64,000 nt of DNA, taken from NCBI GenBank assembly GCA_963082875.1, contig OY720099.1, positions 5,270,001-5,334,000 of the forward strand. Direction: 5' to 3'. The notes beneath the pieces were generated by a model, which saw nothing but the letters and a program-made list of their open reading frames with translations, ran no database searches and was not told where the DNA came from. Position numbers and translations under genes: made by a program. Shown here in pieces: positions 11,986 to 25,300 of the stretch (the first letter of the stretch is position 1; each line of letters starts with the position of its first letter). The DNA is from Corella eumyota. Taxonomy: Eukaryota > Chordata > Ascidiacea > Phlebobranchia > Corellidae.

Positions 11986-14900
11986 TTATTCTTCTTCTTC
12001 ATCATCGTCAGCTATTTTAATAGGGACTCGATGCCAAGTGTTGCTGCGAAAATTATTAATTTATTATTTTAAGATTTTTTAATAGAAAATTTTTGTAAAT
12101 ACCATATATCAGGCGGGCAGTTTTTTATACTTTTTTTAAAAATTTAATAATAATAATAACTGGACCGACACCGTGGTGTGGTGATAAAAATGCTTGGATT
12201 AAATACATGAGGTCCTGGGTTTGATTTTCAGTACTACGCCCTTTAGCATGGCGCTACAAATAATACTAACTCCTGTCGAGCCAAAAACTAATAAGCAAGA
12301 ATTTGGCAACTATAATCTATATTATCCAACCACCCAATAAATTTACTGGAGTCAAGGTAACTGATGTTAAGTCAGTCCATGAAGTCGACCAATCCATACC
12401 AAGAACAAATAAATACGAAATTATAACACGCAACGTGGTAAACTTAAACTTACGTTAAAAATCCACGCAAATTCCAAATAGCGTCAATATTTTCTGGTTG
12501 GCTGTTGTAAGAGGAATCAATAGCCTAAAAGAAAAGAAAAAGATTAAAACAAATAAAACGGCTTAGAGCAACTTAATAAAGTTTAATTTAACAAAAAAAT
12601 TGCAATTTTCCGATTTACTTTTACGTGTTACTGTTTTGCATAACAAACATTGCTAAGAACTTGAATATTTACTTTGCAAACAATGACTGCTTTGCTTGCT
12701 GGTTTAACTTTAACTTCGGCATCCCATAATGTCCAGGCCCAGGCCTTCGAGCTATCGTCAGCTCCAGGCTTGTCCTTTGTTAACTTTGCTTCCTGTAATA
12801 GAAAAATATTTATAATAAAATGTATATAATAACTAATGATACAACATATAATGTAAAATAAAATATTTTTAATCGCGCTAAAACACCGTTAGTGAACTAA
12901 AAAAATGTTGTTACTAATAGTCAAAGCATGGCCTTTTTTTAATGTGCTCAATAACAAAGTTTATAATCGACGGAAACAAGTCATATATTTATCTTTATAG
13001 GCTATAAGTAAGGCAAATATGTTAAGTGTGTTTAAGCATAAGGTCCTTTAGCATAACGCGTTATATTTAAACCTAATGCCGTTGGTTTAGCCAACATATT
13101 TCTTTTTTTTAAGAGTTTGACATTGTCCTTTAAAAATAAAATACACACAGTCTGTTTCAGCAATATCTAATATGACCTTATGAACTATCGCATATAGATG
13201 CGCAAAGTTAAATCCACACTTAACTTTATAGTTTTTAATTAACTCCTTAACATTTAAAGGCCATTGAACGACAGTGCATACAAAATTACCTGCCACGTTT
13301 TGCCACCGTCGGCGGACACGTCCACTCTTATAATATCCCTGCCTCCGCCGCTCCACGCATATCCCTTTACATCAATACAATCTTCGTACGCATCGACGGT
13401 CGAGTCACGTGACGGGCTTGAGACCACGGAAATAACAGGAAGCTCCTACGTGGAAAAAACAACTTGTTTTTATTTGGTAACTAGAACTTGGGTGAAGAAA
13501 AAATATTTGTGTACGCGCTATGCGGTATTGTATGTAAATATGTAGGGAAAAACACTACGAGTCGTTGGAAATATTTTTCACGATGGCGCAAGAAATTTAG
13601 AAGTGTTTTTTTGTTATAAGTTAAAAACACTTAAATTGCAAAATATCAATATTAACTATTAATCATAGCCAGGGTAATAAGGCCAACACATCGCTCAATC
13701 GAGAATAACAAAATGATAAAATCAAATAAATAACAGGCGTATAAAATTCTTTACACATTACGTTTACTTGTTAAAAATGAAAAAAAAATAACCTGAATGG
13801 ATTGTGTTTTCGAATAGTCGGCAGTTTCAAACGTGGCACTCGGCGAAAAGCCCTTGTAATCATTTCTCTGCCAATGTGACCGACTTTCTTCGTCACTGGC
13901 TGTTATTTTGTGCAACCATTTCACATTTCTGGCGCCCACGTAACCAGGAACAATAGCTCTTACCGGATAGCCATGATCTCTAGAAAAAAAACACATTGCA
14001 ATACCGGCAGCTTGGTGTAGTGATAAGAACACTTGCTACACCACACATGAGGTCGTGGGTTTAATCCCAACTAATCTCATGCTGTAGCGCCCTTGAGTAA
14101 GGCGCTATAAACGGTATGAACTCCTGCTGAGCCAGCACGTAATCAGCAGCATAATTATTGGGCAATTATAATCTATAATATCCCAAACTGCCACAGGCAA
14201 CTCGAGACTGGGTCGGATTAACTGATGTTACTCTATGTTTAAGTCGCGCATTCGACTTTCCCAAATCGAGGATAAAGATATATACAAAAAAAAAAATATA
14301 TATATATACACCAATCAACGATACTCAAAAAAAGTACAATATGTAGAGCAAAAGTCAGCAGTTTTTTGATTTAAAAATACATACTGCTGCTCTTATTACC
14401 GAAAAATAGGCAATCATGTTAAAAGATTAAAGGGCAAGTGCTGATATGTGGTAGTATTTTTATTCTTGGTCGTTTTATCGGGTTTTTCCAAAAAACCTAC
14501 GCCTTATCAGTTTTCTTATCAGTATTTTTATATTTCGAATTAATGTTTTTATATAATAGGCTATTAAGGTAATAAATATCTTTTTGCCAATAATCGTTAC
14601 TATTAACTGCAGTAAACTTTCATTTTTTAAACGTAAAAATGTATTTAAAAACACCAGAAAGTTGTAATAATGTAGCTATAAGGCGATATTTTTTACATAT
14701 CACCAAACAAAACACGTTGATTTAGATAAAAACTGGTTAAAAATTAAAAAAACAGGAGTAAAAAATGCCCCAAAAAACCACGGACTATATGAAATATAAA
14801 CTAAATTAAAAAAAACCTTAATTTAGAAAAATTTCAAAACAAAAATTTCAAAATCTTACTTAGGAATATCGACTCCGTTCATTTGGTAAGCCACTATCAC

Positions 14901-17694
14901 GTCTTCATCAAAATTCATTGCCTTGCTTTTGGGCACAGAAGCCCCGTACGGCGCTTTAGTGATGTCATCGTCTATCCCATCGAACTGAATGTGTTTTATA
15001 TTTGGATCGGATTGGTCGATTCCAGCTCTAAGTAATATATCGCGAAGTCTGGGCAACAAAATGGCATTTGTTTATATGTTTTACTTGGTTTGTTTATTGT
15101 TTTTTGTTTTTTTTTTTAAATGAAGTAGTTTATATTAGTATGACGTATTTAAGCCATCCGTAAACAACGAGATTGAGTTCAAATTCGTTTGGTGTTGGTG
15201 CGGCTTGAACCTAAAACCTTCCGGCTGGTAACCTGATGCCATAATCAGCATATCACACTGCGCACTATGGGACTTAAACCGGGAACTGCATGATTAATAT
15301 TTTTACCTGGACCAATTTTAATAACATTTTAAGGGTACAGTTTTATTAAAATAGAAAATGCATAACGAGCGTTAAAAAAAAATTTAAAACACAAACTACT
15401 ACAAATAAATACCCCAAAAGTTAATTACGAAGTTTAAAACAAAACATATTTTAAATATATTTCGGTATTTTAATTAAAAACATATTCTACCTTACGCCCG
15501 TCCAGCGTGCCGTTCCAATCGCACTCGGTCCCCAAGTCAGTCCCTTGACAGTTTTAAAATTGGACATTTCTTCTCTGCGATTTCCCGCGCATTGTAAAGT
15601 TGTTGTTATTGTGACTGGCTTGTATTTGGTTTTGAGTTCGTCGAGTGAAAGGTTTAACGTCTTTTGCCCGACTTTAACTTCAAGTCTAAAAATAAGAACG
15701 ATATTAAAATCTTTTTAACAAAAAAGTTTACAATATAAAACGACTAAAAATTTTAAATCTGTAAAAAAAATAAAAAAAAGATGATCGTATACTATAGCCA
15801 CCTAAAATAATAAAAAAAATCCAATATATAGTTTTTTTGAATTAAAACCTCCTAAAACATTGCCTTTTTTATGTTTAAATATTGCATTATATAAATATTT
15901 CATGTATATACACTTATAATAAATTATAATTACAAATGAAATTTTTTTTAAAAATTAAAATTTTCAAACCTATATGTTTTGGGGTCGATATTGGGGACAG
16001 GCAAATGATTACGAACATAAAATAACTCGTTGGGTGTTATAAAAGTGTCGGTCAGTAAGTCAACAGGGGGCTCGGCATTAAAAGGTTTTTTAGAGTTCAC
16101 TCTAAACACTGGGAGGCGATAGGGATCATTCGCAAATGGATCATCCAAATTTATAGGTTTCTGTTAAATTTCTTTTATTAAAAATTTTTTTTTAATAAAG
16201 CTATTATACAGTAATTTTTTATAAATATTATTATACAGTTGAAAAAAATTGACTATAACTTTATTTATTACCTATAATAATATATTACGTTAGTTTAGCA
16301 TGTTGTTATGTATTTTATAGATAATAAATATTTGATAAAATACTTTTAAGTCCTTTAAAACTACTAAAAATTAAATACAATGCTAACATTTTGTGGCTTA
16401 GGTGTACGATAACTGCAGTTTAGTATTTTAAACCAAACAAAAGGTAACATTTAACTGTTGTAAAACAATTTACAACCTCTTGCTACGTGACAAAAAATGT
16501 GATTAATACCCCAATAATGACTATGCAAATAATAAATCACACCTGGCTTTTAAGATCGAGTTGGCCAATTTTATACTGATCCAATATTTCTAGAACTTCG
16601 GGAGTTTGGTGGACTGCATACATGTTCCAGAAGGGATCAATAGGTCCTCCTGCTCCAAGGAGGATTTTTTCTCCTGTGACACAAAATAAAACAAAAAATT
16701 TACAAATTCAAAAAAACAAAACAGTATTTTTATTTGCTTTTAAATAATATTTTACAATTTAAATTTTTACAGTTTCAATATTTATAATTTTTGTGAGACT
16801 ATTTTAAATGTCTTTTTTTAGTTTTGCTATTAAAAAAAACACACAATTTTTTTTAATTTTAATTTAATTATATTTACCTCCTGGGTGAGAGTCAACAAAC
16901 TCAGAAATGTCATAAACAGAATTTTTGTAAGACACCCATATTCCTGTATCTTTATTTGAATGATCCGCCACATCATCAGATGTAAAAACTGGCAGTTTCT
17001 GAATTAATTTTTAAAAATATTTTATTTTTTTATTTTTATTTTACATGACAAAAAATAAAAACAAAATTAAAATGCAACGTAAAAACATACAAATAAGTTT
17101 TTTTAGATATATACCTTTGCATTTGCAACTGCAGTTTCAAGCATAAAGTTAGAACTTGACTTGGTATCTTTAAGTTGTTTGTAAACAGCAAAGCTGAGTA
17201 GAGCACCTCCTCCTAATAATGCTAAAGGCTTTCCCCAGCTTGTTTAAAAAAATAATAATAATTTAAAAATCGAATATATACCAAATTTAACAAACATTAA
17301 AAATTACATTTAATTAGTTGTTTACATTAAATTTGAGCATTTTTTATTATAAATAAAATTTGAATTTAAATATTTATTTTGGATTTCAAAAAGTAGTCAT
17401 ACCTCTTTTGATTATTTGCATAGCCCTTATCATCTTTAGCATCATTACCAGTACTATAATGTCTTTCTTTTATAAAACATGATCTATTAAATAAAACAAA
17501 AGTTGTGTTGATTTTTTGTTTAAAGCTTCGATGAATAATAAAAAAAAACAAGATTACCTTGCCAGTGGAGCTAAAGTTCTATTCAATGAAATAATTTTTC
17601 CAACTTTTATGCAATTCAAAACCTTTAAAAATAAATATTAATAAAAGTTAACCAAATAAAAAAAATATATGTTTAAGGTTAATATACTTACCAT
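11986..17694 (-). CDS. SUOX: Sulfite oxidase, complete
   Basis: SUOX oxidises sulfite to sulfate in the mitochondrial intermembrane space using molybdopterin and heme, passing electrons to cytochrome c. Fourteen exons: 17692-17694 (ATG only), 17558-17622, 17403-17483, 17115-17238, 16878-16998, 16543-16673, 15970-16160, 15491-15685, 14860-15048, 13793-13979, 13290-13445, 12673-12792, 12454-12524, 11986-12043; they sum to 563 residues (human about 545). Order of parts: basic presequence, one hydrophobic segment ([15 protein letters not shown]), cytochrome b5 domain with the heme-ligand HPGG, the DPFANDPYR...PFNAEPP linker, the Mo domain with the Cys ligand in TLQCAGNRR, then VGARNVKWL and [13 protein letters not shown], and a dimerisation domain with [11 protein letters not shown]-type [11 protein letters not shown] ending NTWHRVPI plus an acidic tail. 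The Arg of the usual PRDHG is Lys here, formed across an exon join. Confidence 0.95.
12160..12425 (+). mobile_element. Diverged SINE copy in SUOX
   Basis: Reads rightwards: A-box-like gtggtgtggtgata near 12175, B-box-like tcctgggtttgat near 12212, then the usual body blocks with many substitutions. Intronic, opposite in strand to SUOX. Confidence 0.6.
14004..14300 (+). mobile_element. Best preserved SINE copy, in SUOX
   Basis: Starts ccggcagcttggtgtagtga, with B-box-like cgtgggtttaatcc near 14055, full body, cgaggataaagatata near 14268, and an A-rich/(ta)n tail. Little decay suggests a recent insertion. It is a good reference for the family. Confidence 0.8.
15140..15295 (-). mobile_element. 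Second tRNA-like element, different family
   Basis: On the minus strand a tRNA-like stretch reads cgcagtgtgatatgctgatt then ggttcaagccg (B-box-like). It does not share the body of the other SINEs. It sits in a SUOX intron. Confidence 0.4.
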
Positions 17695-18848
17695 TATTTT
17701 TTGTATTAGAAGAACTATGAATGCATAGCAGTTTTAAATCAACATAAAAATTGCCTTAAATTTAAAAAAAAATTTAAATATAAAAGAATAATAGAGTTTA
17801 AACCATTTTAAAATTTATATTTTACACAATTTTTAAATTGCTATTATGACTTTTAACAAAAAAATACGATATATATAACCTTTATATAAAACATGAAACT
17901 TCTAAAAATCAAAATAACATGTGTAAATAGATTGCCAGATAAATCAATTAGTCTTTCAACCCATATGCTATTTATAGCTTTGTCTGCTAGTGTAATATTG
18001 ATTCAGTTTATAGACTTTGTTTGATAATAAAACAGTTAGTCAGTTTGTGTACATAACTTTTACACGTATGTGTTTACTTTAACAGGTTTTTAAGTAAACA
18101 GTAAACAAGTAGTTTACTTCTTTAGCTTCTGTCTGTAATGTTTTTATTGACCTACTGTACTCTATAACCCTTACATCCTGTACACCGTACATATTATATT
18201 GGTTAACACAACTTTTAACACACTTTCCAAAACTTATGCGCAATTTAAAGAAAAGGTTATATAACTTTAATTTTGTTACATAACAAATTATCACATAACG
18301 CAATCTTAAATAGCATTTCACGAAATGCGTACACGTCCTTCTGACGTTGAACGTTCTGGTTAATTTAGACCGCAAAAAAGCGTCGTTTTTAGTGGCGTGT
18401 AGAATGGCCAAATCTGCAAAACCCACCCTCAATTTAGGACGAGCTTTTTCTAGCTCATTTCAGAACGAATCTCAAGTCTGGCTTATATCTTTTATGGCTG
18501 TAATATATTTTTTTTATAAAAACAACTAGTTATTACGAGTGTCAGTTGTCACAGTGCACTTTATAATTACTACCCAGATTTTAATAAATTATCGCTTTAA
18601 GGAACTTGTGAAATAACGAAATAACACATGGCTTTTGTTAAGCACGAACCACGAACTACAAAGCTACACAATAAAGTACATTGTTCATCCGATTTTTACG
18701 AAAAAAGTCCTTAACTTTAATGTTATATCAGATGATGATTTAAATCACCTTTATGGAGAGAGTACCCACCAGTTTATTTTATTACGCACCAGTGTAGAAT
18801 CAATTGTAATAAGCCTATTACAATCAATTCTAAGTTCAAGCTAGTTTA
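17695..18848. other. Upstream region of SUOX
   Basis: AT-rich, with a GC-richer patch near 18340-18480 that holds a short + strand reading frame (separate entry). Nothing else recognised. Confidence 0.4.
18404..18529 (+). CDS. Possible 41-residue single-pass membrane micro-ORF
   Basis: ATG in a favourable context (A at -3, G at +4) opens a 41-residue frame: an N-terminal basic/Ser stretch (MAKSAKPTLNLGRAFSSS), a short polar hinge, then one hydrophobic segment (VWLISFMAVIYFFY) and KNN. This resembles small inner-membrane mitochondrial subunits in form only. It could equally be chance or one exon of a longer gene. Confidence 0.3.
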   Translation: MAKSAKPTLNLGRAFSSSFQNESQVWLISFMAVIYFFYKNN

Positions 18849-19275
18849 ATGTCATTGACCGGACACGTACAACAATTATTCTCGTTACGACGGGCGTCAA
18901 CTTCAAACAATGCACTCTAAAATCGCCCTTAACGAGAATTAGCCACGTAACCTGTCGTAGAAGGCCAGCGGCTTTACAACGAACGAACTTTTATTGCCTT
19001 TCGGTTGTGCTATAAATACTGGAACAATTTAAACATTCTTCACCAATCTACCGATAGTTGGTCATCGTTACATCGTCGGGCCAATCTAGCGATAGTTGGC
19101 CACCGTCGCATCTCGCAATAACTGGACCTACAAACCGTACTTTAACTTTAACGTCAGTCTAGCAATCTAGCTGATCTTGTAATACAACTTTTAATCAAAC
19201 CGTGTAAGTGTTTTGCCGAATTACAATAAAAGTATTACTGTTAACGTCTTGTCGTTTATAACTAAAACCTAAACA
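18849..19275 (+). mobile_element. Possible solo LTR-like fossil
   Basis: A GC-richer unit in AT-rich surroundings. It starts TGT, has a TATA-like ctataaatactgg near 19010, two ~25-bp near-repeats (caatct(a)cgatagttgg) at about 19045 and 19082, and a polyA-type caataaaag near 19225. This order fits a solo long terminal repeat, but no internal region, second LTR or target duplication was found. An unrelated promoter is an alternative. Confidence 0.25.
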
Positions 19276-19289
19276 AAATACCAAACCAA

Positions 19290-21010
19290 ATACTAGATTT
19301 ATTTGATAAATAAAATATGGTTCGAAATCGTTTGATTTTTTTTTATAAATATAATTTATTTAGTAGGTTTATTAATTAAATTATAAATTTAAATATGATT
19401 TTTTTTATATTTAAACCTAATTTTAACAAACGAACACGCATTCATTGATATTGTAATAGAAAAGTAAACTAAATTTAAAAGCAAAATACCAATCTTAATT
19501 TTTTAGTAATCAAACGAGTATTAAAGTATAATAATAACAAAACAATTAAAAAAAAAATTTTACAAATTTTTGACTTATACTTTAACATTTTACTTAAATT
19601 TTCAACCAATATTTTTTACTTTAATAGACAGCGAAAAGGACGATTTTTGACCGGCGACCAGAACGCTATTAAATTATTCAAGCGTTAAACTCACACTGAT
19701 TTATTATTTTATAAAAAAACTAAAATAATGATTAAACGATATTTAGCTGGAGTTAAATCTTCATTTTAAATAGCAACATACAAAATAATAATACCAACAA
19801 CATATTAAAATTTCAGCAAATTTAATCTTTAAATTTTAATAATAAAATATATTAATTAGTAATTAGTGATAATTAAATGTCGTTAATAGGAGGTTTGCGA
19901 TTCGTTGGGATAATAACAAACATACTAAAAATTTAGAACTTTTAGTTTTAAAGAACAAATGTTATCGTCTTTCAAAATTCGTCAAATAAGAATAAAAACA
20001 ATAATAATAATAACTAGATTTATTTGATAAATAAAATATGGTTCGAAATCGTTTGATTCTTTTTTATAAATATAATTTATTTAGTAGGTTTATTAAATAA
20101 ATTATAAATTTAAATATTAACTTTTTTAAATTTAAACCTAATTTTAACAAACGAACACGCATTCATTGATATTGTAATATAAAAGTAAACTAAATTTAAA
20201 AGCAAAATACCGTTCTTAATTTTTGGTAATCAAACGAGTATTAAAATATAATAATAACAAAACAATTAAAAAAAAAATTTTACACATTTTCTACTTATAC
20301 TTTAACATTTTACTTAAATTTTCAACCAATATTTTTTACTTTAATGGACAGCGAAAAGGACGATTTTTGACGGCGACCAGAACGCTATTAAATTATTCAA
20401 GCGTTAAACTCACACTGATTCGTTATTTTATAAAAAACTAAAATAATGATTAAATGATATTTAGCTAGAGTTAAATCTTCATTTTAAATAGCAACATACA
20501 AAATAATAATACCAACAACATATTAAAATTTCAGAAAATTTAATCTTTAAATTTTAATAATAAAATATATTAATTAGTAATTAGTGACATTTAAATGTCG
20601 TAAATAGGAGGTTTGCGATTCGTTGGGATAATAACAAACATACTAAAAATTTAGAACTTTTACTTTTAAAGAACAAAAGTTATCGTCTTTCAAAATTTGT
20701 CAAATAAGAATAAAAACAATTATAAAAAAACTAAAATAATGATTAAACGATATTTAGCTAGAGTTAAATCTTCATTTTAAATAGCAACATACAAAATAAT
20801 AATACCAACAACATATTAAAATTTCAGCAAATTTAATCTTTAAATTTTAATAATAAAATATATTAATTAGTAATTAGTGACATTTAAATGTCGTTAATAG
20901 GAGGTTTGCGATTCGTTGGGATAATAACAAACATACTAAAAATTTAGAACTTTTAGTTTTAAAGAACAAAAGTTATCGTCTTTCAAAATTTGTCAAATAA
21001 GAATAAAAAC
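19290..21010 (+). repeat. ~720-bp tandem repeat, two full copies plus a partial third
   Basis: Copy 1 about 19290-20011, copy 2 about 20012-20722, and a partial copy about 20723-21010 that restarts midway through the unit. The marker tttgcgattcgttggg lies at about 19892, 20611 and 20906. Copies differ by few substitutions. The unit starts tagatttatttgataaataa, and a related piece with ttcgaaat recurs near 53558 inside an SLCO intron, so part of the unit is dispersed. Confidence 0.85.
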
Positions 21011-21048
<38 letters not shown>

Positions 21049-21150
21049 TAATGACAATAACAATATGTTTCGAAATCTAAGATTTCGAACCATAATAAAT
21101 ATAATGACAATAACAATATGTTTCGAAATCTAAGATTTCGAACCATAATA
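21010..21150. repeat. (TAA)n microsatellite and paired palindromes
   Basis: A (taa)n run at about 21012-21046, then two copies of a ~54-bp unit that each contain the palindrome ttcgaaatctaagatttcgaa. Confidence 0.8.
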
Positions 21151-22348
21151 ATCATAATAAAATGAATCTGTAAACGGGGTCAAATCAAATTAAACAGTTA
21201 AACCAAATAACCAACCAAAATAACTACAACAATATAATCTAGTAACTCTACACCAGTTTAAAGAACTGTTTATTAAATTTAAGTTCAACTGTTTATTAAA
21301 ATTAAGTTCAACTGTTTATTAAGTAGCCCGACCTCAAACAATATTTTTTTATCGTGAGTAATTTATTAGCCTTAATTATACATTTTGCTTGTTCCATCTA
21401 AACTATATTGCTAGCATTGTCATCGCCTATTTTATCCACATAACCACTTAATGTAAGGTAAATTAAACTTTTTTTTAAAAGAAGCTGTAAATCAGGGGTA
21501 AACAAGTGTCTTGATAAATTTTGCTTAGTCATACCCACCGCCTTGTTTTGTTATTATAAATGCTGTTTACCACTCGCTACCGTATGAAATTTGTTACGGC
21601 CTAAACAGGTAACCAAAATAACAGGGTATCAATTACGCAATTGCCCTGCCATAAAATTTGTTTATTGTCACGTCTCATGCCATAAAAACGAAGGTTATAT
21701 TTATTTTAAATAAACTACAGAGAAAAAATACCTTTAAATATACAATAGCCTATTGGTTATCTTAAACAGTAAACCAATGTGAACCTTAATATATAAATAG
21801 CAGTTTTAAAATTATAGGAGAAAAACACATTGTTATGCAACACCGTTTGCAAATTACATAAATCAATTTTCGGCTAGTGTACGCAATTGCAATAAATACA
21901 TGTTCTTTACTGCAGTTGGCTTATATTAAATCAGCAAAAGCAATCTAGGATGATAAATGACAATACTGTACCTATTAACTGCAATTTGAGTCGCACTAAA
22001 TCCAGTTTATAGCCTGTTTGTTGTAATTATTTGACATTGAGCCGGGCATTTCTAGGTGAAAATTTCACCATTTTTGCGGGATTTATTTCCACAAACTATT
22101 TTATTTATGGAACATTTTTATTTTTAGTTTACAAATGTGCCAGCCCAGCTTATTTTCTGCTGTACATAATTACACAGATTTGTTTAACTCCATAATTTTG
22201 TATTTATTAAAACAAAAAATGGACAATCTATTTCTAACAAAATATTCTCCTTTTTTAATTGTAAAAGGAAAACGCACTTCATTCCTCACTTGGCCATCTT
22301 ATATTGTTTTATAATTGTATGGACACCGACTTGGGTCTTATTGATTAA
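21151..22348. other. Gene-free stretch before CDC123
   Basis: AT-rich, with a short duplication near 21260-21320 (aactgtttattaa three times). No gene or RNA recognised. It includes the CDC123 3' flank. Confidence 0.4.
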
Positions 22349-25300
22349 TTATTGGTTGTTCGGCAATGCCCAGTCTTCATTACTGTCATCAGAAAGTGAG
22401 TCCTCATTATTTTGCATTTTCTAAAAAAGTGATACATTTTTAAATAGCAAAAATAGGTGTCTATAGTATTAACATTAGCACTAAACACTACACACCATTC
22501 TCATAAAATCTACAAGTTTGGTTGCATCATTTCCATAACTTAGATCAATAAAATCTTGCGGCATTCTGTAGCTTAAGTATTGACTGGGTTGAAGTGTAGA
22601 GTTGGAGTCAGCGTACCTAAACTGCCCAACTGTTTCCCCATCTAAAGTTTACATTTGTTAGTCAATTTAACAATTGAATAGTATTTTGTTATTATTATAA
22701 TATAGGTAAATTATAGCCAGCCATAGTCAAAGAAGATTTGTTAAATTGTGAAGTTTATAGTGATTTTTTTTTAATTTTTTCAAAAATAGAAAAACAAGTC
22801 AATTTTAGCATAAATAGCTATAAGTTTTACAGTATTTAATTGCCTTTAGGATATTGAATGTTGTTTTTTTCAAACAAAAAAGTTTAGTTATTGTGTTCAC
22901 ATTTAATCAACTTGAACAAGAATAGAATAATATATGATGAAAATATAATATAAGTTCCAAAGTCTAACCATTATTAGTAAGATCGACACAAGCATCTGAT
23001 TGTTCTAATTCCCCTTGCTTTAATTCTTCCCATGTGAACAACAAGGAATCAACCATTTTACCGAAGGGGTTGAAATCTATGATCCAGTATTTACCCTTAA
23101 AAAAGGTTGAAATATTTAACTTTTTTAGAATCAGCTTACTCTACTCTAATCAATCCTAGTTCCTTTTGAGCATTATATTTATTCAAAAAAGTAATATTAA
23201 ACAATAATTGTATATCAATCTTGACTTAATTTGTTAACAATTGTGGAACAATAAAAATATAGAAAAATTGCGAATTGCAAAAAAAAGTAACTTACGCTTA
23301 ACTTTTTGTACACGTCAACAACAACTAGAAAAGAACAAAAAAAATTTTAAAAATTAATTACTAAAATTTTTATTTTAATAATATTCAACCAAAAATAAAA
23401 ACAAATTTATATTTACAATTTTGACTGGAAAAAATTGGAATAACTTTTTCTGTAACAAAATCATAAATTTCCTCAGCTAAATCATCTTTATCTTTGATTA
23501 TGAAGTCATAATGTTGTTTGTAATCTCTTTGGCTAACTGCAATCAGTTGCTGATTACGAACAAAACATCTAAACTCCATTCCAGGAACTAGGTTGGCAAA
23601 TTTGCGCAAAATTAACTGGAAAATAAAAAAAGGTTTGTTTTTTCTTCAAAATTTATTATTACAGAAAAAAAATTATTCTTGAAAAATTTTGAAAAAGTTG
23701 TATACTTTTTTAACTTGCCAATTGATTTTCAGCTTTCTAAAATATGAAACGTTTATAGTGCTCTACTGAAGGGATTAAATACAGGACTTATAAATTCTAG
23801 TAGTCCTAAAATTACACCCTTTAACATACCAATAATATTCTAAAATTTAATGCATACACAAATTTGCATTATCGTTATTTAAAAAAAAACAGATTTCGGT
23901 ATCCTTAGTAATTATGAATTGGTAAGACATTATGTTAAAAAGCAATAAATTTTGACACATTCAATACAGTTTAAAAAATGAATAGAGATAGGCCTATCAT
24001 ACATTGGGTTTTAAAAATATTTTACAAACCTTTAGTTGTACTTCAGGAATATTTTCATCGTTACAAAGTTTGAAAGGTGAAGTTAAATCATAATTTACAA
24101 ATTGAGAACTCTTTAGAAGAAGAATTATTTCACCTAAAAATTATTTTCAGTTATTTATTACATTTTATCTATTCCAATAATATATTTTTTAACAGATCCA
24201 ATAAATTAATAGCCTATTTTTCGGTGTGTCTTAATTATATATAATTGCTATACTTTAGCTTGCTTAAACTCTCTGTAATAGTAGTAATAGTGGCAATGGT
24301 GTTTTGCATCTAAGACATACTTTTAGTCAATAACATGAAATTTTATTTTAGATAAACACAAAAAATATTGTAAATTTTTAACTGGTTATATAACCTTAAT
24401 AAATTTAAGATAAACACTTTAAAATAAAAATTTAACTGCTACCATGGCCTGGGAAAATAAAGTTAAAGCATGTTGGCCATATCAAAAAAAAAAATATTTT
24501 ACCAGGTGTCGAGCACTTCAAGGAATTGTGATTGATCCACATGGCATCAGTGGGCGCACTCCAACTTAACTTTGGAAAAACATTCCCACCCATTAACTCA
24601 ATTCCTTGCTGTATTTGGTTTACTAATGACGTAAAATCTGGGCCATTGTTCTGAAGATGAGCAAATCAATTACATTTATAATCTATAGTATTTATAATAG
24701 AGCTTAGGAAATGAAATATAACTGTCCATTGTGGTGCGCGAGTAAATAATCATGAGTAAATAATCGCGAACACAAATATTAGTTCAGAGTTGCGACCATG
24801 ATGCGGCAATTGAAATCAACTAGTTAATCTAACTTATAACAATCAAAATAAAGGACATTAAAAAAATTTAATAAAAAGCTTATTACGAGGCAGACAAGAT
24901 AATTTAAAGTTTAAAAAAGAATTTAAAATAAACAAAAAGCAAAAAATTACCAGGTCATCAATTAATTCTTCTTTGCTCCAACTTCCTTGTTCCTCTTCGT
25001 CTTCTTCACTGTCTTCTCCCTGGGAACAGAAATTTCCCCCAACATTTGTTCCCCTAGGAAGAATAAGAGGACCATCCTTCTTAAGGTAGGAGATAAATTC
25101 CTCACTCAGTGGAATGGCAACACTTCAACATAAAGATTAAACAAAACTTCATTTTCTAAGTGAAAACATCAGTTAATATTTCAATTCAATACTTTTAAAA
25201 GTTAAAATCTTTTTAGGATGCAATGCACATAATGCAATTTAATAAAAGAGACTATTTTAAGTTAAAAAATATATAATAATTTATTTATCAAAAATTTCTA

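Noticed and set aside
18079-18432. A 117-codon minus-strand frame
   Set aside because: Cys/Tyr/Phe-rich translation typical of AT-rich non-coding DNA, overlapping the better micro-ORF on the other strand.
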